From: GCA-002727735 sp038134525
GTDB taxonomy: Bacteria; Bacteroidota; Bacteroidia; Flavobacteriales_D; Parvicellaceae
Length of the DNA: 64,000 nt
Direction of reading: 5' to 3'
Assembly (NCBI GenBank): GCA_038134525.1
Contig: JAYPVI010000009.1
Location: forward strand, 1-64,000
Shown here: in pieces, positions 8,363-17,273 of the stretch
Layout: each line of letters opens with the position of its first letter
Position numbering within the stretch: the first letter of the stretch is position 1
Notes under the pieces: generated by a model
Seen by the model: only the letters and a program-made list of their open reading frames with translations
Told to the model about the DNA's origin: nothing
Databases searched by the model: none
Program-made: the position numbers and the translations under genes

Positions 8363-9082
8363 ATGAGAATAGCATTAGCGTTAGCCTTAGTATTTACACC
8401 CTTTTTTATTTTGACCCAAGAAAATGAAAGCAACAATAAAGAGAAAGTAAAAAAAGGATATTACAAATGGGATATAGGGATTAATGGGGGAATTAACATC
8501 AACAACCCCATTATTGATAACTCCTCCCCCATAAGTGGTGAAAGTTTTCAGGGGAATTTATATGGTCTTACGTTAGTATATCATTTTAATAGAATTTTTG
8601 CATTTAAAGCCGATTTCGACATTGAAAACAGAGGGTGGAAAATGGATGAATTTACATATGATACCACCAGTCTAACTGATGTTAAGCAAATTTTAAATTA
8701 TATTGATATTCCTGCATTTATGCATATCGGGTTTGGAAAGAAATTCAAAGTAGATCTTAATGTAGGACCCTACGTTGGTTTTAAAGTAAAAGATGAAATT
8801 GTAAGTTACGAACCCGATGGAACCCAACTAAATGATGCTCAAACAAGAGGAAAAATTGGTTTAGGTGAATATGCTAATGTAGATTTTGGAGTAGTTTATG
8901 GAATTGGCTTTGACTACCAGTTCCACGAACGAATTTCCATTGGATTTGATGCCCTTTTAGAAAGAGGGATGAAAGTAATTAATGAGGGGGAATATAGAAA
9001 TTCATCTATTGATTTTGATTTTGGAATCAACTTCAAATTAGGTAAAAAGAAAAAGAAAGTAAAAAATGACAAAGAAGATTAA
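8363..9082 (+). CDS. Outer-membrane beta-barrel protein (PorT/OmpA-like fold)
   Basis: The 239-residue protein has a signal peptide (residues about 1-18, ALALVFTPFFILTQ) and then alternating amphipathic strands such as GNLYGLTLVYHFNRIFAFKA, VDLNVGPYVGFKV and DFGVVYGIGFDYQF. This is typical of the small 8-strand barrels called outer membrane beta-barrel or PorT family in Bacteroidota. The C-terminus is a lysine-rich tail, which is unusual for a barrel and may lie in the periplasm. Specific function is unknown. Its 3' end overlaps the M42 peptidase gene by 17 bases. Confidence 0.75.
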   Translation: MRIALALALVFTPFFILTQENESNNKEKVKKGYYKWDIGINGGININNPIIDNSSPISGESFQGNLYGLTLVYHFNRIFAFKADFDIENRGWKMDEFTYDTTSLTDVKQILNYIDIPAFMHIGFGKKFKVDLNVGPYVGFKVKDEIVSYEPDGTQLNDAQTRGKIGLGEYANVDFGVVYGIGFDYQFHERISIGFDALLERGMKVINEGEYRNSSIDFDFGINFKLGKKKKKVKNDKED

Positions 9083-10160
9083 CCACATTACAAAAAACTC
9101 TGAAAAATTTCTAGAAAATTATTTAAACACAGCCTCTCCTACTGGATTTGAATCTGCTGGTCAAAAAGTATGGTTAGATTACATAAAACCATATATTGAT
9201 AAATACATTGTTGACACATATGGAACAGTTGTAGGTATTATCAATCCTAAAGCAAAATATAAAGTTGTTATTGAAGCACATGCCGATGAAATATCATGGT
9301 TTGTACATTACATCACAGAAAATGGATTTATATATTTAAGGAGAAATGGTGGAAGTGATCATCAAATTGCCCCTTCTAAAAGAGTAAACATCCATACCGA
9401 TAAAGGAATGGTGAAAGCCGTATTTGGATGGCCTGCAATCCACACAAGAATAGGAGGAATGAAAGAAGAACCACCAAAAAAAGATAACATTTTTCTTGAC
9501 TGTGGTTGTAAAACAAAAAAAGAAGTAGAAGCGTTAGGGATTCATGTTGGATGTGTGGTTACCTATGAAGATGAATTTATGATTCTAAATAAATCAAATT
9601 ACGTAGGGAGAGCACTTGACAATAGAATGGGTGGATTTATGATAGCTGAAGTAGCAAGGCTTTTGCATAAAAACAAAAATAAACTCCCTTTTGGATTATA
9701 CATAACCAATGCGGTGCAAGAAGAAATTGGTCTTAGAGGCGCTCAAATGATAGCCGAACGAATTCAGCCTGATGTGGCCATAGTAACGGATGTTTGTCAT
9801 GATACCAATACCCCGATGATTAAAAAAATTATTGAAGGTGATTTATCTGCTGGCAAAGGCCCAGTACTTAGTTATGGTCCTGCAGTACAAAATAACTTAC
9901 TTAAATTCATTATCCAACAAGCCGAAAAAAACAATATTTCTTTTCAACGCCTTGCCGCATCTAGAAGTACGGGAACAGATACTGATGCGTTCGCTTATTC
10001 AAATAAAGGGGTTGCCTCTGCATTGATCTCATTACCCCTAAGGTATATGCATACTACAGTAGAAATGTGCTCCAAAGATGATGTTAATGCGGTAATTGAC
10101 CTCATATATCACAGCTTGTTAGCCCTTAAAGAAGGACAATCCTTCAATTACCTAAAGTAA
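9066..10160 (+). CDS. M42-family aminopeptidase
   Basis: This is a co-catalytic dinuclear-metal aminopeptidase of the TET/FrvX type, acting on peptides in the cytoplasm. The 364-residue protein has the metal and catalytic residues in the usual order: EAHADEI (His72, Asp74), ALDNRMGG (bridging Asp), QEEIGLRGA (catalytic Glu and metal Glu), VTDVCHDT and MHTTVEM near the C-terminus. The start ATG overlaps the preceding gene by 17 bases, and the hemB ATG follows its stop directly, so these three genes form one unit. Confidence 0.93.
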   Translation: MTKKINHITKNSEKFLENYLNTASPTGFESAGQKVWLDYIKPYIDKYIVDTYGTVVGIINPKAKYKVVIEAHADEISWFVHYITENGFIYLRRNGGSDHQIAPSKRVNIHTDKGMVKAVFGWPAIHTRIGGMKEEPPKKDNIFLDCGCKTKKEVEALGIHVGCVVTYEDEFMILNKSNYVGRALDNRMGGFMIAEVARLLHKNKNKLPFGLYITNAVQEEIGLRGAQMIAERIQPDVAIVTDVCHDTNTPMIKKIIEGDLSAGKGPVLSYGPAVQNNLLKFIIQQAEKNNISFQRLAASRSTGTDTDAFAYSNKGVASALISLPLRYMHTTVEMCSKDDVNAVIDLIYHSLLALKEGQSFNYLK

Positions 10161-11129
10161 ATGCTGCAAAGACCTAGGAGAAATAGGAAATCTGAAGCAA
10201 TCAGAAATTTGATTGCAGAAACACAGGTTCATAAAAGTGATTTGATTTATCCCTTATTTCTAGTAGATGGTAATAAAATAAAATCTCCAATTGAATCTAT
10301 GCCCAATTGTTATCGATGGTCTCTGGATTTATTACTGCACGAATTGGAAGACTGCTGTAGATTGGGGCTTCAATCTTTTGCTTTGTTTCCAGCAGTAAAT
10401 GATCAATTTAAAGATAGTAAAGCATCATACAGTTACAATAAGGAAAACTTCTATTTAAAAGCTATACATTCTATCAAAAAAAATTTTCCTAATATCTCAA
10501 TAATGAGTGATGTGGCTATGGATCCCTATTCATCAGATGGTCATGATGGTTTTGTGGAAAATGGTCAAATCTTAAATGACAAAACATTACCCATTTTAGC
10601 AAAAATGGCGATAGCACAAGCACAAGCTGGTATAGATATCATTGGGCCATCTGATATGATGGATGGAAGAGTCAGGGTAATTAGAGAAGAATTAGACCAA
10701 AATGGTTACCAAAACACCAGCATTATGAGTTACACCGCTAAATACGCAAGTTCATTCTATGGTCCTTTTAGAGATGCTTTGGACTCAGCTCCAAAATCGG
10801 GCGATAAAAAAACCTATCAGATGGATCCTAGGAACAAAATTCAGGCTTTAATTGAAGCTGAATTAGATGAACTTGAAGGAGCTGATTTTCTTATGGTGAA
10901 ACCAGCATTAAGTTATTTAGATGTCATTCAAACACTTAAGGAAAACTCTAATTTACCAATAAGTGCATACAATGTAAGTGGTGAATATGCCATGGTACAT
11001 GCTGCTGCAGAGAAAGGGTGGTTAGATTATGAAAATACCTACATGGAAATTCTGACTAGTATTAAAAGAGCTGGAGCTGACATCATACTTTCTTATTTTG
11101 CTAAAGATTTTGCCAAAAAAATAAACTGA
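10161..11129 (+). CDS. hemB: Delta-aminolevulinic acid dehydratase (porphobilinogen synthase)
   Basis: HemB condenses two 5-aminolevulinate molecules to porphobilinogen in heme synthesis. The 322-residue sequence has the Schiff-base lysines Lys194 (SYTAKYASSFYGPF) and Lys247 (FLMVKPAL). The metal site reads DVAMDPYSSDGHDG (residues 117-130). The aspartates replace the cysteines of the zinc-dependent type, so this is predicted to be a magnesium- or potassium-type enzyme as in plants and many bacteria. It follows the M42 peptidase with no gap and ends one base before convergent yaaA. Confidence 0.97.
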   Translation: MLQRPRRNRKSEAIRNLIAETQVHKSDLIYPLFLVDGNKIKSPIESMPNCYRWSLDLLLHELEDCCRLGLQSFALFPAVNDQFKDSKASYSYNKENFYLKAIHSIKKNFPNISIMSDVAMDPYSSDGHDGFVENGQILNDKTLPILAKMAIAQAQAGIDIIGPSDMMDGRVRVIREELDQNGYQNTSIMSYTAKYASSFYGPFRDALDSAPKSGDKKTYQMDPRNKIQALIEAELDELEGADFLMVKPALSYLDVIQTLKENSNLPISAYNVSGEYAMVHAAAEKGWLDYENTYMEILTSIKRAGADIILSYFAKDFAKKIN

Positions 11130-11130
11130 T

Positions 11131-11880
11131 TTATCTAACAAATTTTAAATGTTGAGCTGTTGAGAGTTCGATATCAAATTTGTATTTAGCTTCACTAAAT
11201 TTCATTAATTCTAAAATGGAGGTAATTTTGTTTTTTACGATGTAATTGACCATTAATCCTCTAGCTGCTTTTGCATAATTCCCAACTATCTTGGGATCAC
11301 CATTTCTAATTTCATAAAAATCACAATTAATCCATTTTTTATTTAGTTTATCTATTGAAATGACCTGACTATATTCTTTACTAGCAAGATTTAAAATAAT
11401 GTCATCCTCATGTTGATTTAAATAATGAGTGATTTTATCTCTCCAAAATGCATACATGTTTTTTGAACTCTGAAGAACCTGATGTTTTATTCCTAATTCC
11501 AAGCGATAAGTTGAAATGGTATCAAATGGTCTTAATAAACCATAATAAGCACTTAAAATTAACATGTTTTTTTGTGAAAAAACCAAATCTTGATCATTCC
11601 ACAAATTTGTATTCATATGTTTAAAGGCTGTGCCTTTGTAAGAGAAAATAGCCTCTCTGTTTTGAGGGTTTTCAGAAGACCAAATTTTTAGATTTCTTAA
11701 GGTTGTATTCGCTAACTTTTCACTCAACTTCATTTTAAGCATTAAATCTTTTTTATCCCATTTTGAAAGAGCAGCATTAATTTCCTTCGCCTCTTCAAGA
11801 AACACAGGAGTTGTAGCTATTGTATTTTGGACATAAGTACTAGCTTCCATGGTTTTAGTTGGAGATATCAGTACGATCAT
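11131..11880 (-). CDS. yaaA: Peroxide stress protein YaaA
   Basis: YaaA (DUF328/UPF0246) lowers free iron and protects DNA under peroxide stress in E. coli. The 249-residue protein begins MIVLISPTKTM, the family hallmark. It also contains FSYKGTAFKHMN, ILSAYYGLLRPFDTISTYRLELG, LNLASKEYS and GNYAKAARGLMVNYI, all conserved in this family. It is a stand-alone gene convergent with hemB. Confidence 0.93.
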   Translation of the reverse strand: MIVLISPTKTMEASTYVQNTIATTPVFLEEAKEINAALSKWDKKDLMLKMKLSEKLANTTLRNLKIWSSENPQNREAIFSYKGTAFKHMNTNLWNDQDLVFSQKNMLILSAYYGLLRPFDTISTYRLELGIKHQVLQSSKNMYAFWRDKITHYLNQHEDDIILNLASKEYSQVISIDKLNKKWINCDFYEIRNGDPKIVGNYAKAARGLMVNYIVKNKITSILELMKFSEAKYKFDIELSTAQHLKFVR

Positions 11881-11964
11881 TTTATTTTTTTAGATAAAAT
11901 TGAAATAAAAAATGAAAATTATTGACATTAAATTATATTTTTATTCAGCATATATTATTTGATT

Positions 11965-12975
11965 ATGAACATTGGATTTGTCATGTATGATTGGGGAAGT
12001 GTTAAACCGAAGTTGGACACAACCCTTAGACTCATAAAAGAGTGCTTAATAAGAGGGCATAAAGTTACTGCTATTTATCCGAATGAAATGGCTATTAGAA
12101 GGACTGAAGTATGGGCCAACACTTACGTCATTTCATCTAGCGATTTAGAAACTGAAAACTTTATTGATTTTTATAATAGTTGTTCGTTGAAAGAAGAATT
12201 TATTAAAATGATTGATCACGATGTGGTATTTTTCAGAGACAATCCTCCCTTAGATAATCACCTGCTCAATTTTATGGATACATTAGAAAATGATGTCTTC
12301 TTCATCAATTCAATCTCAGGACTGAGAAAAGCAAATAATAAAATTTATCCTGCCACATTAGCTAATATGTATTCGGATTCTGATAATAGTAAAAGGTATA
12401 TTCCGCTCACCACTGTATCAAGAAATATAAAATATCTAAAAAAAGTGATTCAAGAATATGACAATGATAAGTTTATTTTAAAACCCATGGATGGATATGG
12501 AGGAAGTGGGGTTATTTTGCTCGACAAATCTTCTACAACATCTAATCATAATGTGAATTCATTACTTGATTTTTACATTAATCAAGGTGGAAAAAATAAT
12601 TATATAATATTACAAGAATATATAGAGACTGAACTTAAAGGAGATGTAAGAGTAATTATGCTTAATGGAAGTCCAATAGGTGCAATGAGAAGAGTACCTG
12701 CAAAAGATGATCATAGATCTAATGTACATGCTGGAGGCCATTGTGTACCTCATTATTTGAACGAAAGTGAAAAAAAGTTATGCGCAACAATAGGGCCTAA
12801 ATTAGTTGAAGATGGACTTCTATTAGTTGGACTTGACTTAATGGGAAATAAGCTTATCGAAGTTAATGTATGTAGCCCTGGTGGTTTTGCTGAAATAAAT
12901 GAAGAAAGAGATGACAATCTCCAAGAATATGTGATTGATTTTGCAGAAAAAGTGATTAATGCTAGAAAAAGCTAA
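11965..12975 (+). CDS. GshB-like ATP-grasp ligase
   Basis: An ATP-grasp carbon-nitrogen ligase closely resembling glutathione synthetase GshB. I chose the ATG at 11965 over the TTG at 11959 because MNIGFVMYDW fits the family. Visible motifs are KPMDGYGGSGVILL (ATP lid), LQEYI, GDVRVIMLNG and LDLMGNKLIEVNVCSPGGF (metal-binding Glu and Asn). E. coli GshB has TSPTCIRE where this protein has CSPGGFAE, and no gshA is seen nearby, so true glutathione synthesis is uncertain. The stop shares one base with the start of the next gene (TAATG), which strongly suggests that the two products work together. A peptide- or amino-acid-ligase role is inferred from this context. Confidence 0.8.
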   Translation: MNIGFVMYDWGSVKPKLDTTLRLIKECLIRGHKVTAIYPNEMAIRRTEVWANTYVISSSDLETENFIDFYNSCSLKEEFIKMIDHDVVFFRDNPPLDNHLLNFMDTLENDVFFINSISGLRKANNKIYPATLANMYSDSDNSKRYIPLTTVSRNIKYLKKVIQEYDNDKFILKPMDGYGGSGVILLDKSSTTSNHNVNSLLDFYINQGGKNNYIILQEYIETELKGDVRVIMLNGSPIGAMRRVPAKDDHRSNVHAGGHCVPHYLNESEKKLCATIGPKLVEDGLLLVGLDLMGNKLIEVNVCSPGGFAEINEERDDNLQEYVIDFAEKVINARKS

Positions 12976-14972
12976 TGATTCAAGCCGAGGTTCTAACCAT
13001 TGACCATATCATAAAAAAAATTAAGAATGGTGAAATTTTCGAAGCCGTTCCATTAGACTACTCTTTTCATCTAAAAATTAGAGATTATATCCCATATGTA
13101 TGCGCTGCTATCCACGCAGGCCACAATTTTAGAAATAACCTAAAAGATAAAATTATTCACTCGGAGTATGAAAGATGGTATGAAGAAGACCCTCATACTG
13201 ATACATTTATTTCGTCCATGCCTCTGACAATTGTAGGATTAGATTCTAGATTTGAATATGACTTAAATCGAAGTCCTGACAAATGTGTTTACAAAGATGC
13301 ATGGGGTAAACCAGTCTGGAAAAAACCCTTATCCAAGTCTTTAGAAAAGGAAAGCTTAAAAAAACATGAAAATTTCTACAAAGTTATTGATGCTTTAATC
13401 GAATTTATTGAAGAGAAATTTGGAGGATGTTTAGTGTTTGACATGCATTCATACAACTTTGTTAGACATCAAAAAGAAGTTCCTGTGTTTAATATAGGAA
13501 CCGCAAATGTGGATGAAACAAGATATAAAAGAGCCATTGACTATTGGTTCAAAAAATTAAAAAGTATTTCTATAAGAAGTATTGAAAGCACAACAGAAAT
13601 TAATGGCCCTTTTCAAGGTAATGGATATTTCTTAACTCACATCACCCATGCGTTTAATAACACCCTCGTTTTTGCTACTGAAGTAAAGAAAATATATTGT
13701 AATGAATTAGACGGTAGTGATTACCCCTTAGTAATTAATGACTTAGAAGAGGGATTTAAAAAAATTATTATAGAAACAAGTACTTTTTTTGTTGAAAATG
13801 AACTCAAGCTAAAAGTAAAAAGAAAATCACTTTTGTCATTTGGAATTGACAATGAGCTTAAAAAAGTTGATCAGGAACTATACCAACTGACTAAAAAATT
13901 AGAAATTTTAAATTACATCACTCCACTAAATTTAGAAAGCGAACAAAGACGTTTTTTAAAAAACAAGGGAGTACAAAATCCAGCTTTCAAGTATCGTCAA
14001 ATCGTTGAACATCCATTTGAATTTAAAAGAAAACTATTTGCCCTTAAATTAGAAAATGTCAAAGATGTATCAATAGCTAAAGTATATAGAGATGTGATTC
14101 AAAGCTATGCAGATAAAATTGACATGCTAAATACCATTGGCACGAATAAGTTTTTCTTCAACTCTCTTCGATATTTTGGACAACCCAATGAAATTGATCT
14201 GAGAAATGCGCACTTCATTCTAAATTGTCCTGATGACACTTCTTCTCCTGAACTAATGAATATAGAAGAAGTAAAAGATGTATTTGAAGAAGAAATATCC
14301 AAATATGGATTTGATGCTAAAGTAGAGATTACCAAAAATCTTACTGCTGAAATAATGGTGTTAAACTATGACAGAAAAGTCCTTTTAAAAAAAGGAACTC
14401 ACCTCTCTGTTGATAGTGTAAAATCTCTTGTACATCATGAAATAGGTGTACATATGGTTACCACAATGAATGCCATAAGTCAACCTTTAAATATTTTTAA
14501 ATTAGGTTTCCCTACAAATACATACACTCAAGAAGGAATAGCAGTTCTTACCGAATACCTATCTGGCTTTTTGTCTATTAAAAGATTAAAAGAGCTTGCA
14601 CTTAGAGTAGTTGGAGTAGATATGATGATTAACGGTTTAGACTTTAAGGCTGTTTACCATGAATTAGTCAATTCTTACTACATTGAACCTAATGAAGCCT
14701 TTATCATAACTACAAGGATTTTTAGAGGAAGTGGTTTCACAAAAGATCATCTATATCTGAAAGGGTTCATCCGTATTTATAATCACTGGAAATCAGGAAA
14801 ATCACTTGAACCACTATTAATTGGTAAAAATTCAATTCAATATTATAAGATTTACAAAGAAATGATAGCCAGAGAATTAGCTTTACCTCCAAAGTACGTT
14901 ACCTCTATACTTAACAATCCAATTGAAGCAAGAAAGGAAGTTGAATTTGTAATTAGTGGTCTTGTTGGGTGA
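12975..14972 (+). CDS. N-formylglutamate amidohydrolase-like domain fused to DUF1704/QEGLA (MATCAP-like) metallopeptidase
   Basis: This 665-residue protein has two parts. Residues about 20-270 resemble N-formylglutamate amidohydrolase, with AAIHAGHNFR, RFEYDLNRSP and LVFDMHSYN. Residues about 290-665 are the DUF1704 family, annotated in many genomes as flavohemoglobin expression-modulating QEGLA motif protein. It carries HEIGVH (His488, Glu489, His493) and QEGIA (Gln519, Glu520), the metal and catalytic residues. The same fold occurs in the animal tubulin tyrosine carboxypeptidases (MATCAP). Thus two hydrolytic activities on C-terminal or Glu-linked amides are joined, and are translated with an ATP-grasp ligase. 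Actual substrate is unknown. No signal peptide is seen, so it is cytoplasmic. Confidence 0.85.
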   Translation: MIQAEVLTIDHIIKKIKNGEIFEAVPLDYSFHLKIRDYIPYVCAAIHAGHNFRNNLKDKIIHSEYERWYEEDPHTDTFISSMPLTIVGLDSRFEYDLNRSPDKCVYKDAWGKPVWKKPLSKSLEKESLKKHENFYKVIDALIEFIEEKFGGCLVFDMHSYNFVRHQKEVPVFNIGTANVDETRYKRAIDYWFKKLKSISIRSIESTTEINGPFQGNGYFLTHITHAFNNTLVFATEVKKIYCNELDGSDYPLVINDLEEGFKKIIIETSTFFVENELKLKVKRKSLLSFGIDNELKKVDQELYQLTKKLEILNYITPLNLESEQRRFLKNKGVQNPAFKYRQIVEHPFEFKRKLFALKLENVKDVSIAKVYRDVIQSYADKIDMLNTIGTNKFFFNSLRYFGQPNEIDLRNAHFILNCPDDTSSPELMNIEEVKDVFEEEISKYGFDAKVEITKNLTAEIMVLNYDRKVLLKKGTHLSVDSVKSLVHHEIGVHMVTTMNAISQPLNIFKLGFPTNTYTQEGIAVLTEYLSGFLSIKRLKELALRVVGVDMMINGLDFKAVYHELVNSYYIEPNEAFIITTRIFRGSGFTKDHLYLKGFIRIYNHWKSGKSLEPLLIGKNSIQYYKIYKEMIARELALPPKYVTSILNNPIEARKEVEFVISGLVG

Positions 14973-14978
14973 TTTACT

Positions 14979-16061
14979 TTATTTAATATAGAATGGTAGT
15001 TTAACTATCTTAATTGGTATTAACTTATTTCTTATTAATAATGAAAGCTGATTCTCATCCGAAATTTCTGATTTTTTCACGTACCCTAAGCCAATTGCTT
15101 TTTGGATACTTGGACTCATTGTTCCAGAAGTAACTGTTCCGACTAATTCTTCTTTTTCATTAACAATATTGTAATCTTTTCTTGGAATTCCTCTATCAAG
15201 TAATTCAAATGCAATTAATTTAAATTTTGTTCCATTTTCTTTATCATAAAGGATTTTATCCTTCCCCAAAAAATCTTTTGAAAATTTAGTTACCCAACCT
15301 AATCCAGCAGCAATTGGAGAAGTAGTTTCATTAATTTCGTTTCCATAAAGGCAATAGCCCATCTCTAATCTCAATGTATCACGTGCAGCTAAACCTGCAG
15401 GTTTCAATCTATATTCTTTTCCAACTTCAAATAAAAGTTCCCATAACTTTTCAGCATCTTCATTTTTAACATAAAGCTCAAATCCCCCAGAACCTGTATA
15501 TCCAGTTGCTGAAATAATAACATCATTTACAAGCCCAATATTTCCTTTAATAAAGTGGTAAAATTTAATTTCATCTAGTTTTTCGCTAGTTAGATTCTGG
15601 AGTAGGTCAACCGCTTTGGGACCTTGTAAAGCTAACAAGGAATAATCATCTGAAACATTTTTAATTTTAGCACCAACATCGTTATGTTCCACAATCCAAT
15701 CCCAATCTTTTTCAATATTTGAGGCATTGACAACCAACATGTATTCTTCTTCTGAAATCATGTAAATGATCATATCATCTACCACACCTCCATTTTTGTT
15801 GGGCAAATAAGCATATTGAGCTCTACCAGGGAATAATGTGGTGGCGTCATTACTTGACACTTTCTGAATCAGAGAAATAGCGTTAGGACCTGATACCATA
15901 AACTCTCCCATATGAGAAACATCAAAAACCCCTACCCCTTCCCTAACGGTTCTGTGCTCGTCATTGACTCCAGAATATTGTACTGGCATTTCATAGCCTG
16001 CAAAAGGAACCATTTTAGCTCCTAATTCAATATGTTTTTGGTGTAGCGCTGTTTTTTTCAT
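14979..16061 (-). CDS. gcvT: Aminomethyltransferase, T-protein of the glycine cleavage system
   Basis: GcvT transfers the methylene group from aminomethyl-lipoyl H-protein to tetrahydrofolate. I place the start at the ATG at 16061 (MKKTALHQKHIELGAKMVPFAG), which matches the family. The longer frame would need a TTG. The sequence has VSHMGEF, the folate-binding region and a C-terminal DRGIPRKDY. Length (360 residues) is normal. No gcvH or gcvP is nearby. The gene overlaps the end of the upstream glycosyltransferase gene by 35 bases, an unusual coupling of a housekeeping gene to the polysaccharide locus. Confidence 0.95.
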   Translation of the reverse strand: MKKTALHQKHIELGAKMVPFAGYEMPVQYSGVNDEHRTVREGVGVFDVSHMGEFMVSGPNAISLIQKVSSNDATTLFPGRAQYAYLPNKNGGVVDDMIIYMISEEEYMLVVNASNIEKDWDWIVEHNDVGAKIKNVSDDYSLLALQGPKAVDLLQNLTSEKLDEIKFYHFIKGNIGLVNDVIISATGYTGSGGFELYVKNEDAEKLWELLFEVGKEYRLKPAGLAARDTLRLEMGYCLYGNEINETTSPIAAGLGWVTKFSKDFLGKDKILYDKENGTKFKLIAFELLDRGIPRKDYNIVNEKEELVGTVTSGTMSPSIQKAIGLGYVKKSEISDENQLSLLIRNKLIPIKIVKLPFYIK

Positions 16062-17148
16062 GTTTTTCAATTAATGAATTATAAAGTTGGTAATATTTTT
16101 CTTTAACGGAATCTTTAGAATACTTATCTAGTACAGTCTTTCTACCCTCTTTCCCAATTTTTTCTCTTAACTTCTTATCTTCAATTAGTTTTGATAATAT
16201 TTGAATCCATTCCTTTTCTGCTGAAGCTAGGAATCCATTTTCACCATGGTTAACAATCTCCTGATTCATACCAACATTTGACATCACAGTTGGAATGCCT
16301 ACCGACATGTATAATAACCCTTTCATGCCACATTTTCCTTTAGTCCAATCATTATTGGGAAGAGGCATAACTCCAATATCAAAAGAATTGAACAATTCTA
16401 CTTCATTTTTATTTTCCCATCTTACTCCTTTGATATTAAGATCGTTATTTACATAATTTTCGTCACCAATAACAGTAAATTCAATCCCATCAGCATATCT
16501 TGATTTCAATTTTTTAAAAACAGGTGTAATGGATTCAAAATGCTTTACCGTGGTATGACTCCCAACCCATCCTATTTTTACAACTCCATTAGCTTTTTTA
16601 TTCAAAGATCTATATAATTTAGTATCTACACTTGAAGGAATAATAGTTACATTACTATTGAATTTGGAGGCATACTTTGCAAGATATTCATTCCCACATG
16701 TTATATGATCACAGAGAGGGAGAAGACGTTCTATTTTATTTTCATCTTTAAACCATGAAATTTTTTTATTTACTGATGAAACGTCTTTAATCCAAATGGC
16801 ATCATCAAAATCAAATAATATCGGTATGTTTTTTTTTGATACTGCTTTTTCAAAAAAAGTAGTTCTAGTAGGCAGTGCCTCTCTGTAAATAACAATTAAA
16901 TCAAAATTATTGGTATTTAATAAATCAAGAATTCTTTTTTTATATGACTTAATACCGATCCAAATTTTTCTGATAATATTGTTGGAATGATACAAGGAAT
17001 ATTCATCTTCTTCAGAAATGATATTAGCCAATGTACATTCTAAACCTTTTGATTCTAAATAATCAAACACTTGTTCGAAACGATATCGCTGACCTGGACT
17101 TCGATCAAGGCGATGATGTGCTACAAATAATATCTTTTTAGTAGACAT
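16027..17148 (-). CDS. Glycosyltransferase, GT-B fold (family 4-like)
   Basis: The start is set at the ATG at 17148 (MSTKKILFVAHHRLDR). An upstream in-frame start would add 13 hydrophobic residues with no family support. GT-B features are GWVGSHTTVKHFE (donor domain start), VIGDENYVNN, FNSFDIGVMPLPNNDWTKGKCGMKGLLYMSVGIPTV with the conserved acidic and glycine-rich loop, and the C-terminal helix. It is probably a cytoplasmic transferase building the polysaccharide repeat unit. Donor and acceptor cannot be told. It is transcribed away from the rest of the cluster together with gcvT. Confidence 0.88.
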   Translation of the reverse strand: MSTKKILFVAHHRLDRSPGQRYRFEQVFDYLESKGLECTLANIISEEDEYSLYHSNNIIRKIWIGIKSYKKRILDLLNTNNFDLIVIYREALPTRTTFFEKAVSKKNIPILFDFDDAIWIKDVSSVNKKISWFKDENKIERLLPLCDHITCGNEYLAKYASKFNSNVTIIPSSVDTKLYRSLNKKANGVVKIGWVGSHTTVKHFESITPVFKKLKSRYADGIEFTVIGDENYVNNDLNIKGVRWENKNEVELFNSFDIGVMPLPNNDWTKGKCGMKGLLYMSVGIPTVMSNVGMNQEIVNHGENGFLASAEKEWIQILSKLIEDKKLREKIGKEGRKTVLDKYSKDSVKEKYYQLYNSLIEKHEKNSATPKTY

Positions 17149-17243
17149 AATTAATGACAAAGCAATAACAAAACACGGAAATGCCAATAAAATGGCTTAA
17201 AAAAAACATTTTTTTGATGAAATCAACTTTTAGTGAACGAATC

Positions 17244-17255
17244 TGATGTACATCA
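17244..17255. repeat. Perfect 12-base palindrome
   Basis: TGATGTACATCA is a perfect palindrome in the 125-base spacer between the sugar transferase and the downstream glycosyltransferase gene. It could be a regulator site or a weak hairpin. A second small dyad (GCCA/TGGC, near 17183-17196) beside A- and T-runs is in the same spacer. Confidence 0.35.
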
Positions 17256-17273
17256 TAATTAAAGTATCCTATT

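Noticed and set aside
11965..12975. A firm call of glutathione synthetase and glutathione production
   Set aside because: GshA is not adjacent, metal-site residues differ from E. coli GshB, and the partner is a peptidase-amidohydrolase fusion; the ligase substrate is therefore left open.
16027..17187. The longer glycosyltransferase start at 17187
   Set aside because: The extra 13 residues are not in the family, and the ATG at 17148 directly precedes the canonical N-terminus.
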